Of a DNA stretch of 64,000 nucleotides, positions 46,570-57,483 are shown piece after piece (the first letter of the stretch is position 1; each line of letters begins with the position of its first letter). The DNA is from Topomyia yanbarensis. Lineage: Eukaryota; Arthropoda; Insecta; Diptera; Culicidae. Below the pieces are notes generated by a model, which saw only the letters and a program-made list of their open reading frames with translations, made no database searches and had not been told where the DNA came from. Position numbers and translations under genes: made by a program. The DNA lies in the NCBI RefSeq assembly GCF_030247195.1, contig NC_080670.1:162884080-162948079 (forward strand). The letters run 5' to 3'.

Positions 46570-47392
46570 GCCGTGTTGTCTCTTGCTGTATGCAGAAGCC
46601 GTCTCCACTTCACTCGGTCCATTACTGCTTATCGCCAGCCTCGCAGTCTTCGAAGGGTTCGCAGGTCGTCCTCTATCTGGTCAATCCACCGTGCTCGCTG
46701 TGCGCCCCGTCTCCTTGTTCCTGTAGGGTCGCCTCCAAAGTCCACATTGTCGTCTATAGAACCTCTTCTTCTCATGTATTTTGTCTTCGAAACGTTGATG
46801 GCAAGTCAAATCCTGCTGCCTTCAGCCTTCAGTCTGATGTACGTTTCCGACATCGCCTCAAAATTCCGTGCCATTATGTCAACGTCGTCGGCAAAGGAAA
46901 GAAGCTGGACGGACTTCCTGAAGATCGTGCCACTCGTGTTTATCCCCGCTCTCCTTATTACACCTTCTAACGCAACGTTGAACAGCTGGAACGATAGACC
47001 ATCACCTTGCCCTCTTCGAGATTCAAAGGGACTCGCGAGTGTCCCTAATACTCGAACAACGCACATCACTCGTCGTCTTGACTAATCGCGTTAGCTTATC
47101 CGGAAAACCGTACTCATGCATTATCTGCCAGAAGATCTCGATCGATAATGTCATAAGTCGATTTGAAATCGATGAACAAATGATGTGTGGGCACGTTGTA
47201 TTCGTGGCACTTCTGTATAACACGTCGCATCGCAAATATTTGGTGCGTGGTGGTGCGGGAACCCATGAATCCCGCTTGGTAGTGCCCCACGAACTCCTTT
47301 GCAAATGGTGACAATCGACGGCAAAGAATTTGGGAGAGGACCTTGTAGGCGGCTCTAAGTAGTGTGATTGCACCTACGACCAAAGTTCTCAC
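46570..47392 (-). pseudogene. RTE-type RT, copy 3 (minus)
   Basis: On minus: AITLLRAAYKVLSQILCRRL, then KEFVGHYQAGFMGSRTTTHQ, THHLFIDFKSTYDIIDRD (47370-47140), MCVVRVLGTLASPFESRRG, QLFNVALEGVIRRAGINTSG, and LLSFADDVDIMARNFEAMSE (47065-46830). This is the only RTE copy in the window that keeps FADD. After the KAEGSRI block and a MRRRGS trace there is a deletion straight to the C-terminal GRP-type region, and the 3' end is at about 46550-46570 (TTACCTTACCGTT, inverted AACGGTAAGGTAA). It is the same subfamily as copies 1 and 2. Confidence 0.8.
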
Positions 47393-47639
47393 CGGGGTTG
47401 GTTACCCTATCTTCCCTAAGGTTGCTCATAGTTCCCGGCCAGTACCACGGGGAGGTAGAGATAGGAGTTGCTGGGAAGAGGCTCTGTCTTACGCATTACC
47501 CAGCCTTTACCGAACACTTCCAATCATCAGCAATTTTTTGCAGCTGAAGTAACATAATAAAAAGGTGTGCCAGTGGGATCGCTAAAATATCGGAACATTT
47601 TTTCAGAACAGCAGAGGGCATAGCCCTTAGTCCTGGAGC
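47393..47639. other. No gene recognised
   Basis: Spacer between RTE copy 3 and the jockey fragment. GGTTGCTCATAGTTCCCGG and nearby GC-rich sequence may belong to another decayed LINE. Confidence 0.3.
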
Positions 47640-48075
47640 ACACGACGATTAACTTTCAGAACCGATTGTTCTGAAATTGTGAATACATCCATGTCGACAG
47701 CATCGACGGTAACAACACGAACCGCATTTTCGAGCACATCGGCCATGAAAACACTCGAGAAGTAACGGACAAATAGTGAGCATTTTGCCGGCGTCGTAGT
47801 CGCCATCCTAGATGGAAGGCCAGTTTCTTTTCGTATTAACGAAAGCTTTGATGGATGCTGTTCACATATCCTTTGAACAGCAGTTTTTTATAACTATGGT
47901 ATCCGTTACTGGCTATTGTAAAGAAGTGCTTCAGAAAAGGAGATGGTCTGCACAGATGAAATACGATCATCAAGCCAAGTTTCTGTCAGAACGTAAATAT
48001 CGTAGTCGCCGTCAGCTGCAGCCAAGTACACGTCCTCGATTTTCGTCCTCAGCCCTCTGACGTTTTGGTTTTACA
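47640..48075 (-). pseudogene. Jockey-type endonuclease and linker fragment
   Basis: On minus, 48075-47905 reads QNVRGLRTKIEDVYLAAADG, DYDIYVLTETWLDD, then RISSVQTISFSEALLYNSQ. NVRGLRTK and LTETWL are the first blocks of the APE-type endonuclease, the second with the catalytic Glu. After a deletion, 47790-47640 reads FVRYFSSVFMADVLENAVRV and TISEQSVLKVNRRV, the stretch between endonuclease and RT. It could come from the same family as the RT at 18817. Confidence 0.7.
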
Positions 48076-48198
48076 AGCGCAAACCGTCAACCGTCAGTCT
48101 GGTGTCCTGACATATTGTCCGAACGTAATTAATTAATTACGTTACGTTCGGACAATATGCTGGGACACCAGATTGGCGTTGAAAATTTGCGGTTGTAC
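48069..48198. repeat. Inverted duplication (hairpin), about 130 bp
   Basis: TTTTACAAGCGCAAACCGTC and CTGGTGTCCTGACATATTGT, up to CCGAACGTAATTAAT (48070-48132), are repeated inverted in 48133-48198. It lies exactly at the start of the jockey endonuclease frame, so the sequence before NVRGLRTK is duplicated in inverted form. Confidence 0.75.
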
Positions 48199-48705
48199 TA
48201 GAAACCAAATGGTTCCTGGAAACCTGGAAAGCAGATCGTTATATACAGCAAAATACTCGCCTGAGAAGGGAGTTCGGAAGGCCCCCTCACGACCTCCGAA
48301 CGCAGGGCCGGAACGACTAAGCTGGTTGGTAGCACGACTGCATCGGAGCGCTCTTTGGCTTCTGCAGTACGGTATAACAGGCGCCCCAGTAATGGCAACG
48401 CAGCGTGAATTTGTTTGTGCAGTCTCGGCGATGGTGGCGAAACAATGCTTCTTCGTAACGGTGGCAAGTTATGCAAGAAATGAATTCGGAAGTCGGCGAT
48501 GTAACGTGTACTATTTCCCATGAGCTACTTAGTCACCATTGGGCTTTCCGAGTTCCCAGTATGATTGCTAGAGTGGGACATGGTTATATGAAACAAATGA
48601 AATTTCGCTCCGAGTAACTTTTTGGGTCCCATTTAGCTCCCAGAACAACTCTGCAAATTTTTAGTTCGATCGGTGAAACTAAATTTTTGCGCCCACGGTT
48701 TAAAG
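48199..48705. other. No gene recognised; flank of the second hAT
   Basis: Open frames of 107-116 codons overlap on both strands and match nothing I know. The left part may be jockey ORF1 or UTR sequence. Confidence 0.35.
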
Positions 48706-48890
48706 GTTACATGCAGTGATGTACCAAATCGGGTGTTTATAATTTTGGAAAAAAAACCCAAGGTTTTTTCCCGGTTAAAACGGTTTTTTCGCGGGAAGAT
48801 TGGGTTTTTTGCAATTTTTTTGATATTTTAGTAATTGAACATTAATGTATTGTTATCCAAACATTTTTATTTTATTTATGAGCATTATTG

Positions 48891-49167
48891 TCATAAAGTT
48901 TGCATGTATATGAATTCTGCATGGTTTTCCTCGATTGAATCATTGTTATAGCGGTGATCCAACATTTCTTTACAAATATAGTAGTTAAATAAGTGATAAC
49001 ACTTTTCAACACGTTTTGGGCTAAGTCGATTGCGTTTCTTACTGTGAATCCACCTAAACGTACTAAACATTTTTTCTACTGTTGCTGATGTAGTTAATGC
49101 CGAAAGAATTTGGATTGCGATCTGTGAGATTTCTGATTGCTGTTCATACAAATACCAAGGCCACTCC
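48891..49167 (-). pseudogene. hAT transposase C-terminal dimerisation domain
   Basis: Minus frame from 49167: EWPWYLYEQQSEISQIAIQI, LSALTTSATVEKMFSTFRWI, then SKKRNRLSPKRVEKCYHLFN and a stop at 48891-48893. This is the hAT family C-terminal dimerisation block, where L-x-x-P-x-S(A)-x-x-E-R-x-F-S is the signature; here it reads TSATVEKMFST, with E and FS kept. It is cut at 49167 by element X. The N-terminal BED finger and catalytic D/D/E core were not found. Confidence 0.8.
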
Positions 49168-50876
49168 CTTTTTACATTTCTTATAAAAGAAATGTATAGA
49201 ATTCGCTCAAACTTTCAAGATTTTTTCCGAGGCCCGGAGGGCCGAGTCTTATATACCGATCGACTCAGCTCGACGATTTGGGACAATGTCTGTGTGTGTG
49301 TGTGTCTGTGTGTGTGTGTATGTAACGGACAAATTCTCATTCGTGTTTCTCAGCAATGGCTGAACCGATCTTATCCAAACCAATTTTAAATGAAAGAACT
49401 AAAAAACAGTATGAACGCTATTAATTTGTTTTTGATTCTGATGTTTAGTTTTTAAGATATGAATGTTTGAATGCGTAAAAATGGCGTTTTTTGCAGTTTT
49501 TTTAAATTATCTGCCGGAATTGACAATATAGATTAACAATTTATATGTTTTTAGACAGCTTTAACGAATACCTTTCGAACAAGCTATAGATTGTTGAAAT
49601 CGGACTATTATCAAAAGAGATATTTAACATTAAATGCGGACGAAAGATTTTTATCATTTCCCATTGCCAGAAATATGACCAAAAACATGTAATCTATTAT
49701 TAACGCCAAAACGGCTTATTTTAGGTCAATAGTATCTTCGGAGAATTTAATGGAGGAAATATGCTCTTTCTTTTGGTATTGTGCTTTTGCTGATTAATCC
49801 CCCTATGAGTGAGATATTTTCACAAATTATCTTGGAAGTGATTATAACGAAATGATGCCTTCAGCAAATTTGTAGCTCTTACTTTTGCGAATAACTTTAC
49901 TGAAGACTTCAAATATCTATTTTGAATACTTTAAAAGTTATGGCTTGTTGTTTGTGGATTACTCTTCGTCGCCTATTTATTGTTCAATATAGTAATAATC
50001 CATTGAAATAAGCCAAACATTATTTCGATAAATCAAATTTTGTATTTCATTTTTCTATCTACAACCGCTAGAAATAATCACCGAACACTTCCAAGTTGTC
50101 TGGAAGGAACTTGATAACTTATCAGTGCAAAAATGTTCATTTGTGCGAACCTTCTGACTGTAATTTTTCTAACTTATGACCATCGGATCGATCTGAAACC
50201 TTTCGGAAAATGAAAAGCGAAATAAATAACTCCAAGCAACGGCATAGCCAAGAGAAGGTTTTGGGGTTTAACACCATACAGCCCCCCCCCACCACACCAA
50301 AAAAAAATTGGATTGGAGTTGAAAATTTATTGATGCAAACTGATTTAATTCAATATTACAATAACATTATCTGATCCGTAGATTGATAACCTGTTGTTGT
50401 AAACATCATGAGGACTTTTGATAAATTGTCGGAATGGGGTCCTGATATGTAACTGATCTATTGGTCTAGATTTCACAGTTGTCTAATAGCATCAATATCA
50501 AATTCCTGCCTGAAAACATTCCAATAGAAAATTCTAGAGTTCTGTAATCAATCATAATCCTCAGATTTATTTTCAAATTTTCAGCTTTTTCCTACACAAT
50601 ATTGCGAAAGCTTATTAGACAATTTTTCCTAATAAGTTTGTGAAAATTATAAACTATTTGAAATTTTTTAATAGTTTTATTTTTTATTTAACCGTGATTT
50701 TTTAATAAATAGTGACCATCGCTTCACAACGTAGTCTATTTTTCATGGCTTGCGGTGAGCACGATCTCTCGAATTGCTGAACTGAAAATTATGGAATAGA
50801 AATTAATTTTTAGTATTCTTTACAGACCCGCTGGTGCCCTAAGACGATTTCGCTAGATTTTTAGAGCACTGTGCAC

Positions 50877-52051
50877 TAGACTGCCCAGAAAAATGATGAA
50901 TTTTTGAAAACTCAATCGGCCCACCCCTGAGTCGATTCCTAGTCCCACCAGAAGTACTTGTACAAAATTTGAAGCAAATCGGACAAGTCTAACTACCGGA
51001 CCAACGTGCCTGAAGTTTATATTGGATTTTTCAACAATTTACATGGAGAAAACTCACTAGCTCGTATTTTCGCCGCTAGGTGGCACTGTATACATCGTAT
51101 TATCACTGTAAGTGAAAATAAGAAAGATATTTTAATTATCTACAACTTTGTCGAAGACTGCTAGTAAATCGGGCTATGTTAAAAGAAGTTATTAAACTTT
51201 TAACGAAGTGATGTCTGAGTCAGTTTTGCGTGGGGCCTAGCAGTGCATGGTTGTGTATCAGTACTCGAGTCCCGCGAACTATATATTTTTGTGAAATAAT
51301 GGTTAGATTTAGCCGAATAGTACGTTTACAAGAATTATGGTAAATAATACGAGTTATGTTTTGGTTAGAAAATTTTAGTTCCACCTGTGACCGCATAGAG
51401 GGCGCCACTACTAACTTTTCATAGAAGAGAGATAGAGTATCAAGATGTTCAGAAGAAATACTGAAAAATGCCTTTTCTATAACTTTGTAGAAGACACCAA
51501 ATTTCTATCTCTCTCCGTTGAAAAGTTAGTGTTGGCGCCCTCTATGCGGTAACAGGTGGAACTAAAGTTTTCTAATCAAAGCATGACTCGTATTATTTAC
51601 TATAATTCTTCTGAACATACCATTGAGCTAAACCTAACGATTATTTCACAAAAATGTTTAGTTCGTGGGAATCGAGTACTAATACAAAACCATGCACTGT
51701 TAGGCCCCATGCAAAACTGACTCAGACATCACTTCGTTAAAAGTTTAATAACTTCTTTTAACAAAGTCGGATTTACTTGCAGTCTTCGACTAAGTTGTAG
51801 ACAATTCAATTATCCTTCTTATTTTCACTTACAGTGATAATACGATGCATACAGTGCCACCTAGCGGCGAAAATGCGTGCTGGTGGGTTTTCTCCATGTA
51901 AATTGTTGAAAATTCCCATACAAACTTCAGGCCCGTTGGTCCGGTAGTTAGACTTGTCCGATTTGCTTCAAATTTGGTGCAAGTACTCCTGGTGGGACTA
52001 GGAATGGCCGCAGAGGTGGGCCGATAGGGGTCATTTTTTTCCTGTCACCCT
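50877..52051. mobile_element. Foldback element D, 1.2 kb, 9-bp target duplication
   Basis: Palindrome with arms of about 580 bp around a centre near 51465. The ends are TAGACTGCCCAGAAAAATGA and, inverted, TAGGGTGACAGGAAAAAAAT. Shared inner blocks include AACTACCGGACCAACGTGCC, CGCCGCTAGGTGGCACTGTA, and GAGGGCGCCACTACTAACTT near the loop. ACTGTGCAC is repeated exactly at 50868-50876 and 52052-52060. The empty site survives in X' as ACTATGTAC (inverted, about 57181-57189), which proves insertion after X and X' became separate copies. Confidence 0.9.
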
Positions 52052-52342
52052 ACTGTGCACCCAGTGCATTAACGCAAGTGACGGAAGGTTATCGAAAAGT
52101 TTCGTGAAAATGAAAGTTCCAGTAATGATGATGATTTTCCCAAACGGTTCGTTTTCGTGAGGTTTTTATTTGTTCTTTGGCATTAGGATTAGCGATAATA
52201 ATTCAAATCAAGAATACTACTGGGAAGTCACCTTTAGAAAAAGTCGATGTCGAAGTAAAATTTGAAACTATGCACGCATGTACTTCAGAGATAGCGTGAT
52301 ATCAGGAGCTGCGATTTCTTTTCAACGCTTTTTTTGTGAAAA

Positions 52343-52970
52343 GGGCGATACTTACAAATGTAAACATAGGGCTTTTTTCTTACATGCGAATGAGGGCTTT
52401 GAAACGCAACAAATTAACCTAAAAATTTTGATTCTACGATATTGCTTTCTTAAACTACAGCAAAAATGGGCGTTGTATGGGCGAAACTGTATTTTAGTTT
52501 GTTTATTTAAAGTTTCGCCCTCCACGCTCCATGCAAACAAACAGGGCGATACTTTTTTTGCTAGCAGTTTAGAGGCGAAACTGTTATTTTCGTATTTTTT
52601 TAGGATTATCAAACTGATACCAGCTGTAAATAGTAAAAATGATCTCTATTGAAAAAACCCGGACGAAATCGGTGGTGTAAAACGGTAGTTATTGTAAAAA
52701 AACGTAAGGGCGATACTTCAATGCTGATAGATGGGACCGAAAAAGTAGACAATCGCCAAAGGGCCGATACTATCATTTTGTCAATTTCAATAGCAAAAAC
52801 AAATTTTAATTTATTAAATTCAAATACTTTATGAAGTTTTGGGTTTCGATCACTGAATCATGCAATCTAGGATGTCAAAAAACACAATAGTTCTTAAATA
52901 GGAAATAAAACCAAGTCTGAAAATATTCACTGTTGATTTTCTTTGAATGGTATCACTGCTAGTATCGCCC
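52343..52970. repeat. Iterated GGGCGATACT / GGGCGAAACT motif in X
   Basis: Eight near-identical 10-mers on both strands: GGGCGATACT at 52343, 52544 and 52708; GGGCGAAACT at 52479; GGCGAAACT at about 52574; GGGCCGATACT at 52761; and inverted AGTTTCGCCC at 52511 and AGTATCGCCC at 52961. X' keeps eight matching sites (56277 to 56900). The pattern suggests a protein-binding array, but this is inference. Confidence 0.7.
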
Positions 52971-53408
52971 TTTTCAAGAAAAAGCGTTGATTTCTTAGTT
53001 CTCAGTCGCGTTGGAAATTTGAGCAAAATATAAACTTCAAATCGATTAAAAAAAAATCGTTTTTTTTGTTTCAGTACAATATATTACCCCTTTAGGAAAA
53101 TTCAGTTTTCCCACCACAATATAGATATTTTATTAACAGAGCATTAACAATAATTCGTTGGTATGTCTATTTTATGGACCATTTTTTCGCTTTCCCATTG
53201 ATTTGGTTTGAGATTTCTAGCACTGATGTTGTCCTATGCTGATTTGAGCGATTCTCTGAGTCCTGCCACTATCCCATGTAGTATGTGTTATCAAAAACAT
53301 CGCGAAGCATCAAGTTCTAAATGCTCTCAAACGATATAATATCCGAAGAATGATAAGAGTTATAAGAAATGTCTCATCACACTGTTAGGTGGATTAAACA
53401 CGTTTTTT

Positions 53409-54627
53409 GCATATTACTCACTTTTACTTTTCACCGAACTAAATAGGCATTTTCTAAATTTTGTGTGAATACCTACCTTATGTCGCTAAAAGTATATCAA
53501 CCCCTAAAATGAGTAACAAGCCGAATAAAAGTAGTTTTGGCATCACACGATTATTCTAATTTTCACTAGTCAGAGTAACAATGACTATTGTTCCCAGTGT
53601 TATATGAAACAAGTTGGAATATGGACTAGACCGAAATTAAAGTCGTAAAACCCGTTATAAGTATACTAGAATGTGAAAATTGGATTTGAACTTTAAGTTT
53701 CAAAATCGGACAGGAGCTTTTCGATTATGTCCTGTAGAATGAAAACCGTAAAAAGTATAGCCCAGTGCTGTGCAATCTCATGAGGGTCTTTGAATTGTAA
53801 CGGTAAATATGAAGTGACTGTATCACCACAAAAATGACCGTTATTTTATTTCCATTTTCCTCGGATAGTGTTTCAGTTAACTATCTCTCACAGAAGCCGT
53901 GCGAGAGAGAACGCATTTAAATGATATACAGATTGAGTACCATTTATTTTGTATTGGTATGGTAAACTAAATATTATCAGTGTATTGTATTCAGACAGCA
54001 TGCGGTGCTTTGTTGATTTTTTCTCCACCTTTCAGTTTCTTTTATGCATAGCTATTTATGTGAAACCGCCTATTTGTTAATTCTAGCTCGTTGTTTGCAA
54101 TAAGATGACCGTCATAACCGTATTTATATTGTTAATAAAACGACGGTCAATTTCCCTTCCTCTCAATAATGATTCCAATGAGTGAGAGATTCAAAAGAGA
54201 ACCGTCTGACCGCTGTCAATTCATTGGAATGAGAACCGTAACTCAATAAGCATTGCTTACTGCTTTAACTGCTAACCGTTTCATTCTCTTTTGTCTAGCA
54301 GGTTTGCCATCAGTACCGTGATGGAGTTCAGCACTGGTATAGCCGGTTCTTACAAAGGACATTTCTTTATACAACTTTTAATCTTAAATGTAACGTTGTA
54401 CGGAATTTCCTGTGAGCGAATTATACTGGAGGTTCATACTTGCCGACTTTTTCGGGTGAGAATATTCTAAGCGATTCTCATGCTCAAGGATCTCTGTTTG
54501 ATTTTTACTCTTGATGTTTATATTTTATCTTTACATACTAAGATATCTGGAGTGGAGTCTACAAAGTATGTTTTATCCTTGCGACTTTTATTTTCGGTCT
54601 CTCAAATGTAAATGCAAGATTCTTTAA
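53409..54627. other. No gene recognised (remaining hAT interior)
   Basis: By position this should contain the 5' part of the hAT transposase gene on minus, but no transposase motif can be read. AT-rich, with no recognised repeat. Confidence 0.4.
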
Positions 54628-54743
54628 CCCTCCGGAAGTCGCGCTTATGGCCCACTGAACGAGCAGCCGCTGGTGCCCTAAGACGATTTCGCTAGATTTT
54701 CAGAGCAGCGTGCACTCAGTGCAATAGCGTGACTACCCAAAGG
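54628..54743. mobile_element. TTAA-target MITE (piggyBac-like), 116 bp
   Basis: TTAA flanks it at 54624-54627 and 54744-54747. The ends CCCTCCGGAAGTCGCGC and, inverted, CCTTTGGGTAGTCACGC agree at 12 of 17 positions. TTAA plus a CCC start fits piggyBac-type MITEs. A degraded copy with the same GCTGGTGCCCTAAGACGATT core is present in X (about 50829-52085, split by foldback D) and in X' (about 57140-57232). Confidence 0.7.
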
Positions 54744-54898
54744 TTAAAAACCATTAAATGAACATCATACATTCGATAAAACGAAAAAACCCATATTTCG
54801 TCCGGGTTAAAATGATTTGGGAAAAAACCCGGTTAAAACCCAAAAATAAAAACCCGGGAAGATGGAATTTTTCCCATCGGTACATCACTGGTTACATG

Positions 54899-55840
54899 GG
54901 ATTTCGTATGGGGAAAATGTCTTTTGCAAATTAATTCTTCCAAAAGTCACCCGTTACCTTCTAAAAATAGATAGATGATTTTTATAGGAAATTTGTCAAG
55001 GAAACAAAGCCTAGAAGACCACGAAACAATCTGATACTTGCGGAAAAAGTTATTAGGCAAAAACCGATTGATACCCTGAACATTAATGAAAATTTTACTT
55101 TTCATAGCATCACTGCTGCTGACGGTCGAATTATATACAAAATCTTTAATTTTCTCTTATTATGTACAAAAGAAGACTCAATTTATCCCTCAAAACTCTT
55201 GCGAAGTGGCCAAACAGTATAGAAAAATGATTTAAACACATTAAGAGAAGATCAAAACTAAATTGCATATAATTGGACAACCAGCAACAGTGGTGCTAGA
55301 AAAAATTAATATTTTATCAATCGTCAGAGCATCAATTGGTTTCAGCTTAAAAACTTTTTCAAATAGGCCAAATAAAAAAAGCAAAAAAATAATCCTCTAT
55401 CGTCGTTTCATATCGACGAATCATTTTTGTTCCATTTAGCCATGGCCATTCTTGGCTGATGTATTTTCACTAATTAGAATGCACAAATTATATAAACCTG
55501 TACTGAATTTTGATGAATTTTCATTTCCTTGTGCGGTATATAAACTCTTTTATTTCACAATAACAGTCGAAAATTTACACCGAGAAAATTCGTTATATTG
55601 AATATATTGATTTCATGCATAATTTTTTGCAATTTGTAGTAGAACATAAAAATTATCTGTCACGTATAGATACCCCCATGTGAAAATTAATGAAATTATA
55701 ATAGTATGCCACATAGAAAGTTGTTTCATAGCAGATATCACATCATTTTTCTGTTTGCCTATTGTTTATTCTGCTGTAAATTTTATGCATTGGACATTTG
55801 AATGCATAAAAATCACAGCAGAATAAACGAAACTGAAATG
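54899..55840. other. No gene recognised; includes a 60-bp hairpin
   Basis: Flank right of the hAT. A strong hairpin at 55769-55828 has GTTTATTCTGCTGT on one side, its inverted copy on the other, and inner ATGCATT repeats. Nothing else is recognised. Confidence 0.45.
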
Positions 55841-57483
55841 AAAAAACGTTTTTAATCCACCTAACAGTGTTATGAGACATTTCTTATAACTCTTATCACT
55901 CTCTTCGGATATTATATCGTTTGAGAACATTTAAAACTTGATGCTTCGCGATGTTTTGATAACACATACTACATGGGATAGTGGCAGAGAATCGCTCAAA
56001 TCAGCATAGGACAACATCAGTGCTAGAAATCTCAAACCAAATCAATAGGAAAGCGAAAAAATGGCCCATAAAGTAGACATACCAACGAATTATTGTTAAT
56101 GCTCTGTTAATAGAATATCTATATTGTGGTGGGAAAACTGAATTTTCCTAAAGGGGTTATATATTGTACTTAGCCAAAAAAATCGAAATTTTTTTTGAAT
56201 CGATTTGAAGTTTATACTTTATACTTACATTTCCAACGCGACTGAGAACTAAGAAATCAACGCTTTTTCTTGAAAAGGGCGATACTAGCAGTGATTCCAT
56301 TCAAAGAAAATCAACAGTGAATATTTCCACACTTGGTTTTATTTCCTATTTAAGAACTATTGTGTTTTTTGACATACTAGATTGCATGATTCAGTGATGG
56401 AAACCCAAAACTTCATAAAGTATTTGAAATTATTAAATTAAAATTTGTTTTTGCTATTGAAATTGACAAAATGATAGTATCGCTCCTTTGGCGATTGTTT
56501 ATTTTTTCGGTCCCACCTGTCAGCATTGAAGTATCGCCCGTACGTTTTTTTACAATAACTACCGTTCTGCACCACCGATTTCGTCCGTGTTTTTTTTTCA
56601 ATAGAGATCATTGTTACTATTTACAGCTGGTATCAGCTTGATAATCCTAAAAAAATACGAAAATAACAGTTTCGCCTCTAAACTGCTAGCAAAAAAAAGT
56701 ATCGCCCTGTTTGCATGGAGCGTGAAGGGCGAAACTTTAAATAAACAAACAAAAATACAGTTTCGCCCGTTGTATTTTTTGCTGTAGTTTAAGAAAGCAA
56801 TATCGTAGAATCAAAATTTTCAGGTTAATTTTATTGCGTTTCAAAGCCCTCATTCGCATGTATGAAAAAGCCCTATATTTACATTTGTAAGTATCGCCCT
56901 TTTCACAAAAAAGCGTTGAAATGAAATCACAGCTCCTGATATCACGCTATCTCTGAAGTGCATGCGTGCATAGTTCCAAATTTTACTTCGACATCGACTT
57001 TTTCTAAAGGTGACTTCCCAGTAGTATCCTTGATTTGAATTATTATCGCTAATCCTAATGCCAAAGAACAAATAAAAACCTCACGAAAACGAACCGTTTG
57101 GGAAAATCATCATCATTACTGGAATTTTCATTTTCACGAAACTTTTCGATAACCTTCCGTCACTTGCGTTAATGCACTGGGTACATAGTGCTCTGAAAAT
57201 CTAGTGAAATCGTCTTAGGGCACCAGCGGGTTCGTAAAGAATACTAAAAATTAATTTCTATTCCATAATTTTCAGTTCAGCAATTCGAGAGATCGTGCTC
57301 ACAGCAAGCCATGAAAAATAGACTACGTTGTGAAGCGATGGTCACTATTTATTAAAAAATCATGGTTAAATAAAAAATAAAACCATTAAAAAATTTCAAA
57401 TATATTATAATTTACTCAAACTTATTAGGAAAAATTGTTTAATAAGCTTTCGTAATATTGTGTAGGAAAAAAGCTGAAAATTT

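Larger units (their letters stand above)
49168..53408 (+). mobile_element. Element X: long noncoding repeat inside the hAT gene
   Basis: X starts CTTTTTACATTTCTTATAAA, which contains a terminal hairpin (ACATTTCTTATAAAAGAAAT), then GGCCCGGAGGGCCGAGTCTT and a TG repeat (about 49267-49320). It ends near 53408 with CTGTTAGGTGGATTAAACAC and GTTTTTT. The whole length, less nested insertions, is repeated inverted as X' (55841-60934). It encodes no recognisable protein; short frames differ between the two copies. A palindromic element (50877-52051) is inserted in it. No terminal inverted repeats or clear target duplication were found, so its class is unknown. Confidence 0.8.
48714..54890 (-). mobile_element. 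hAT transposon, 6.2 kb, interrupted by element X
   Basis: Terminal inverted repeats CAGTGATGTACC are identical at both ends for 12 bp. A perfect 8-bp target duplication, GTTACATG, flanks it at 48706-48713 and 54891-54898. Subterminal AAAAAACCCGGTTAAAAC-type words occur at both ends. The transposase C-terminus is readable on minus (48891-49167). The rest of the gene is missing or unreadable because X (49168-53408) is inserted in it. A TTAA-target MITE lies at 54628-54743. The transposon is dead. Confidence 0.8.
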
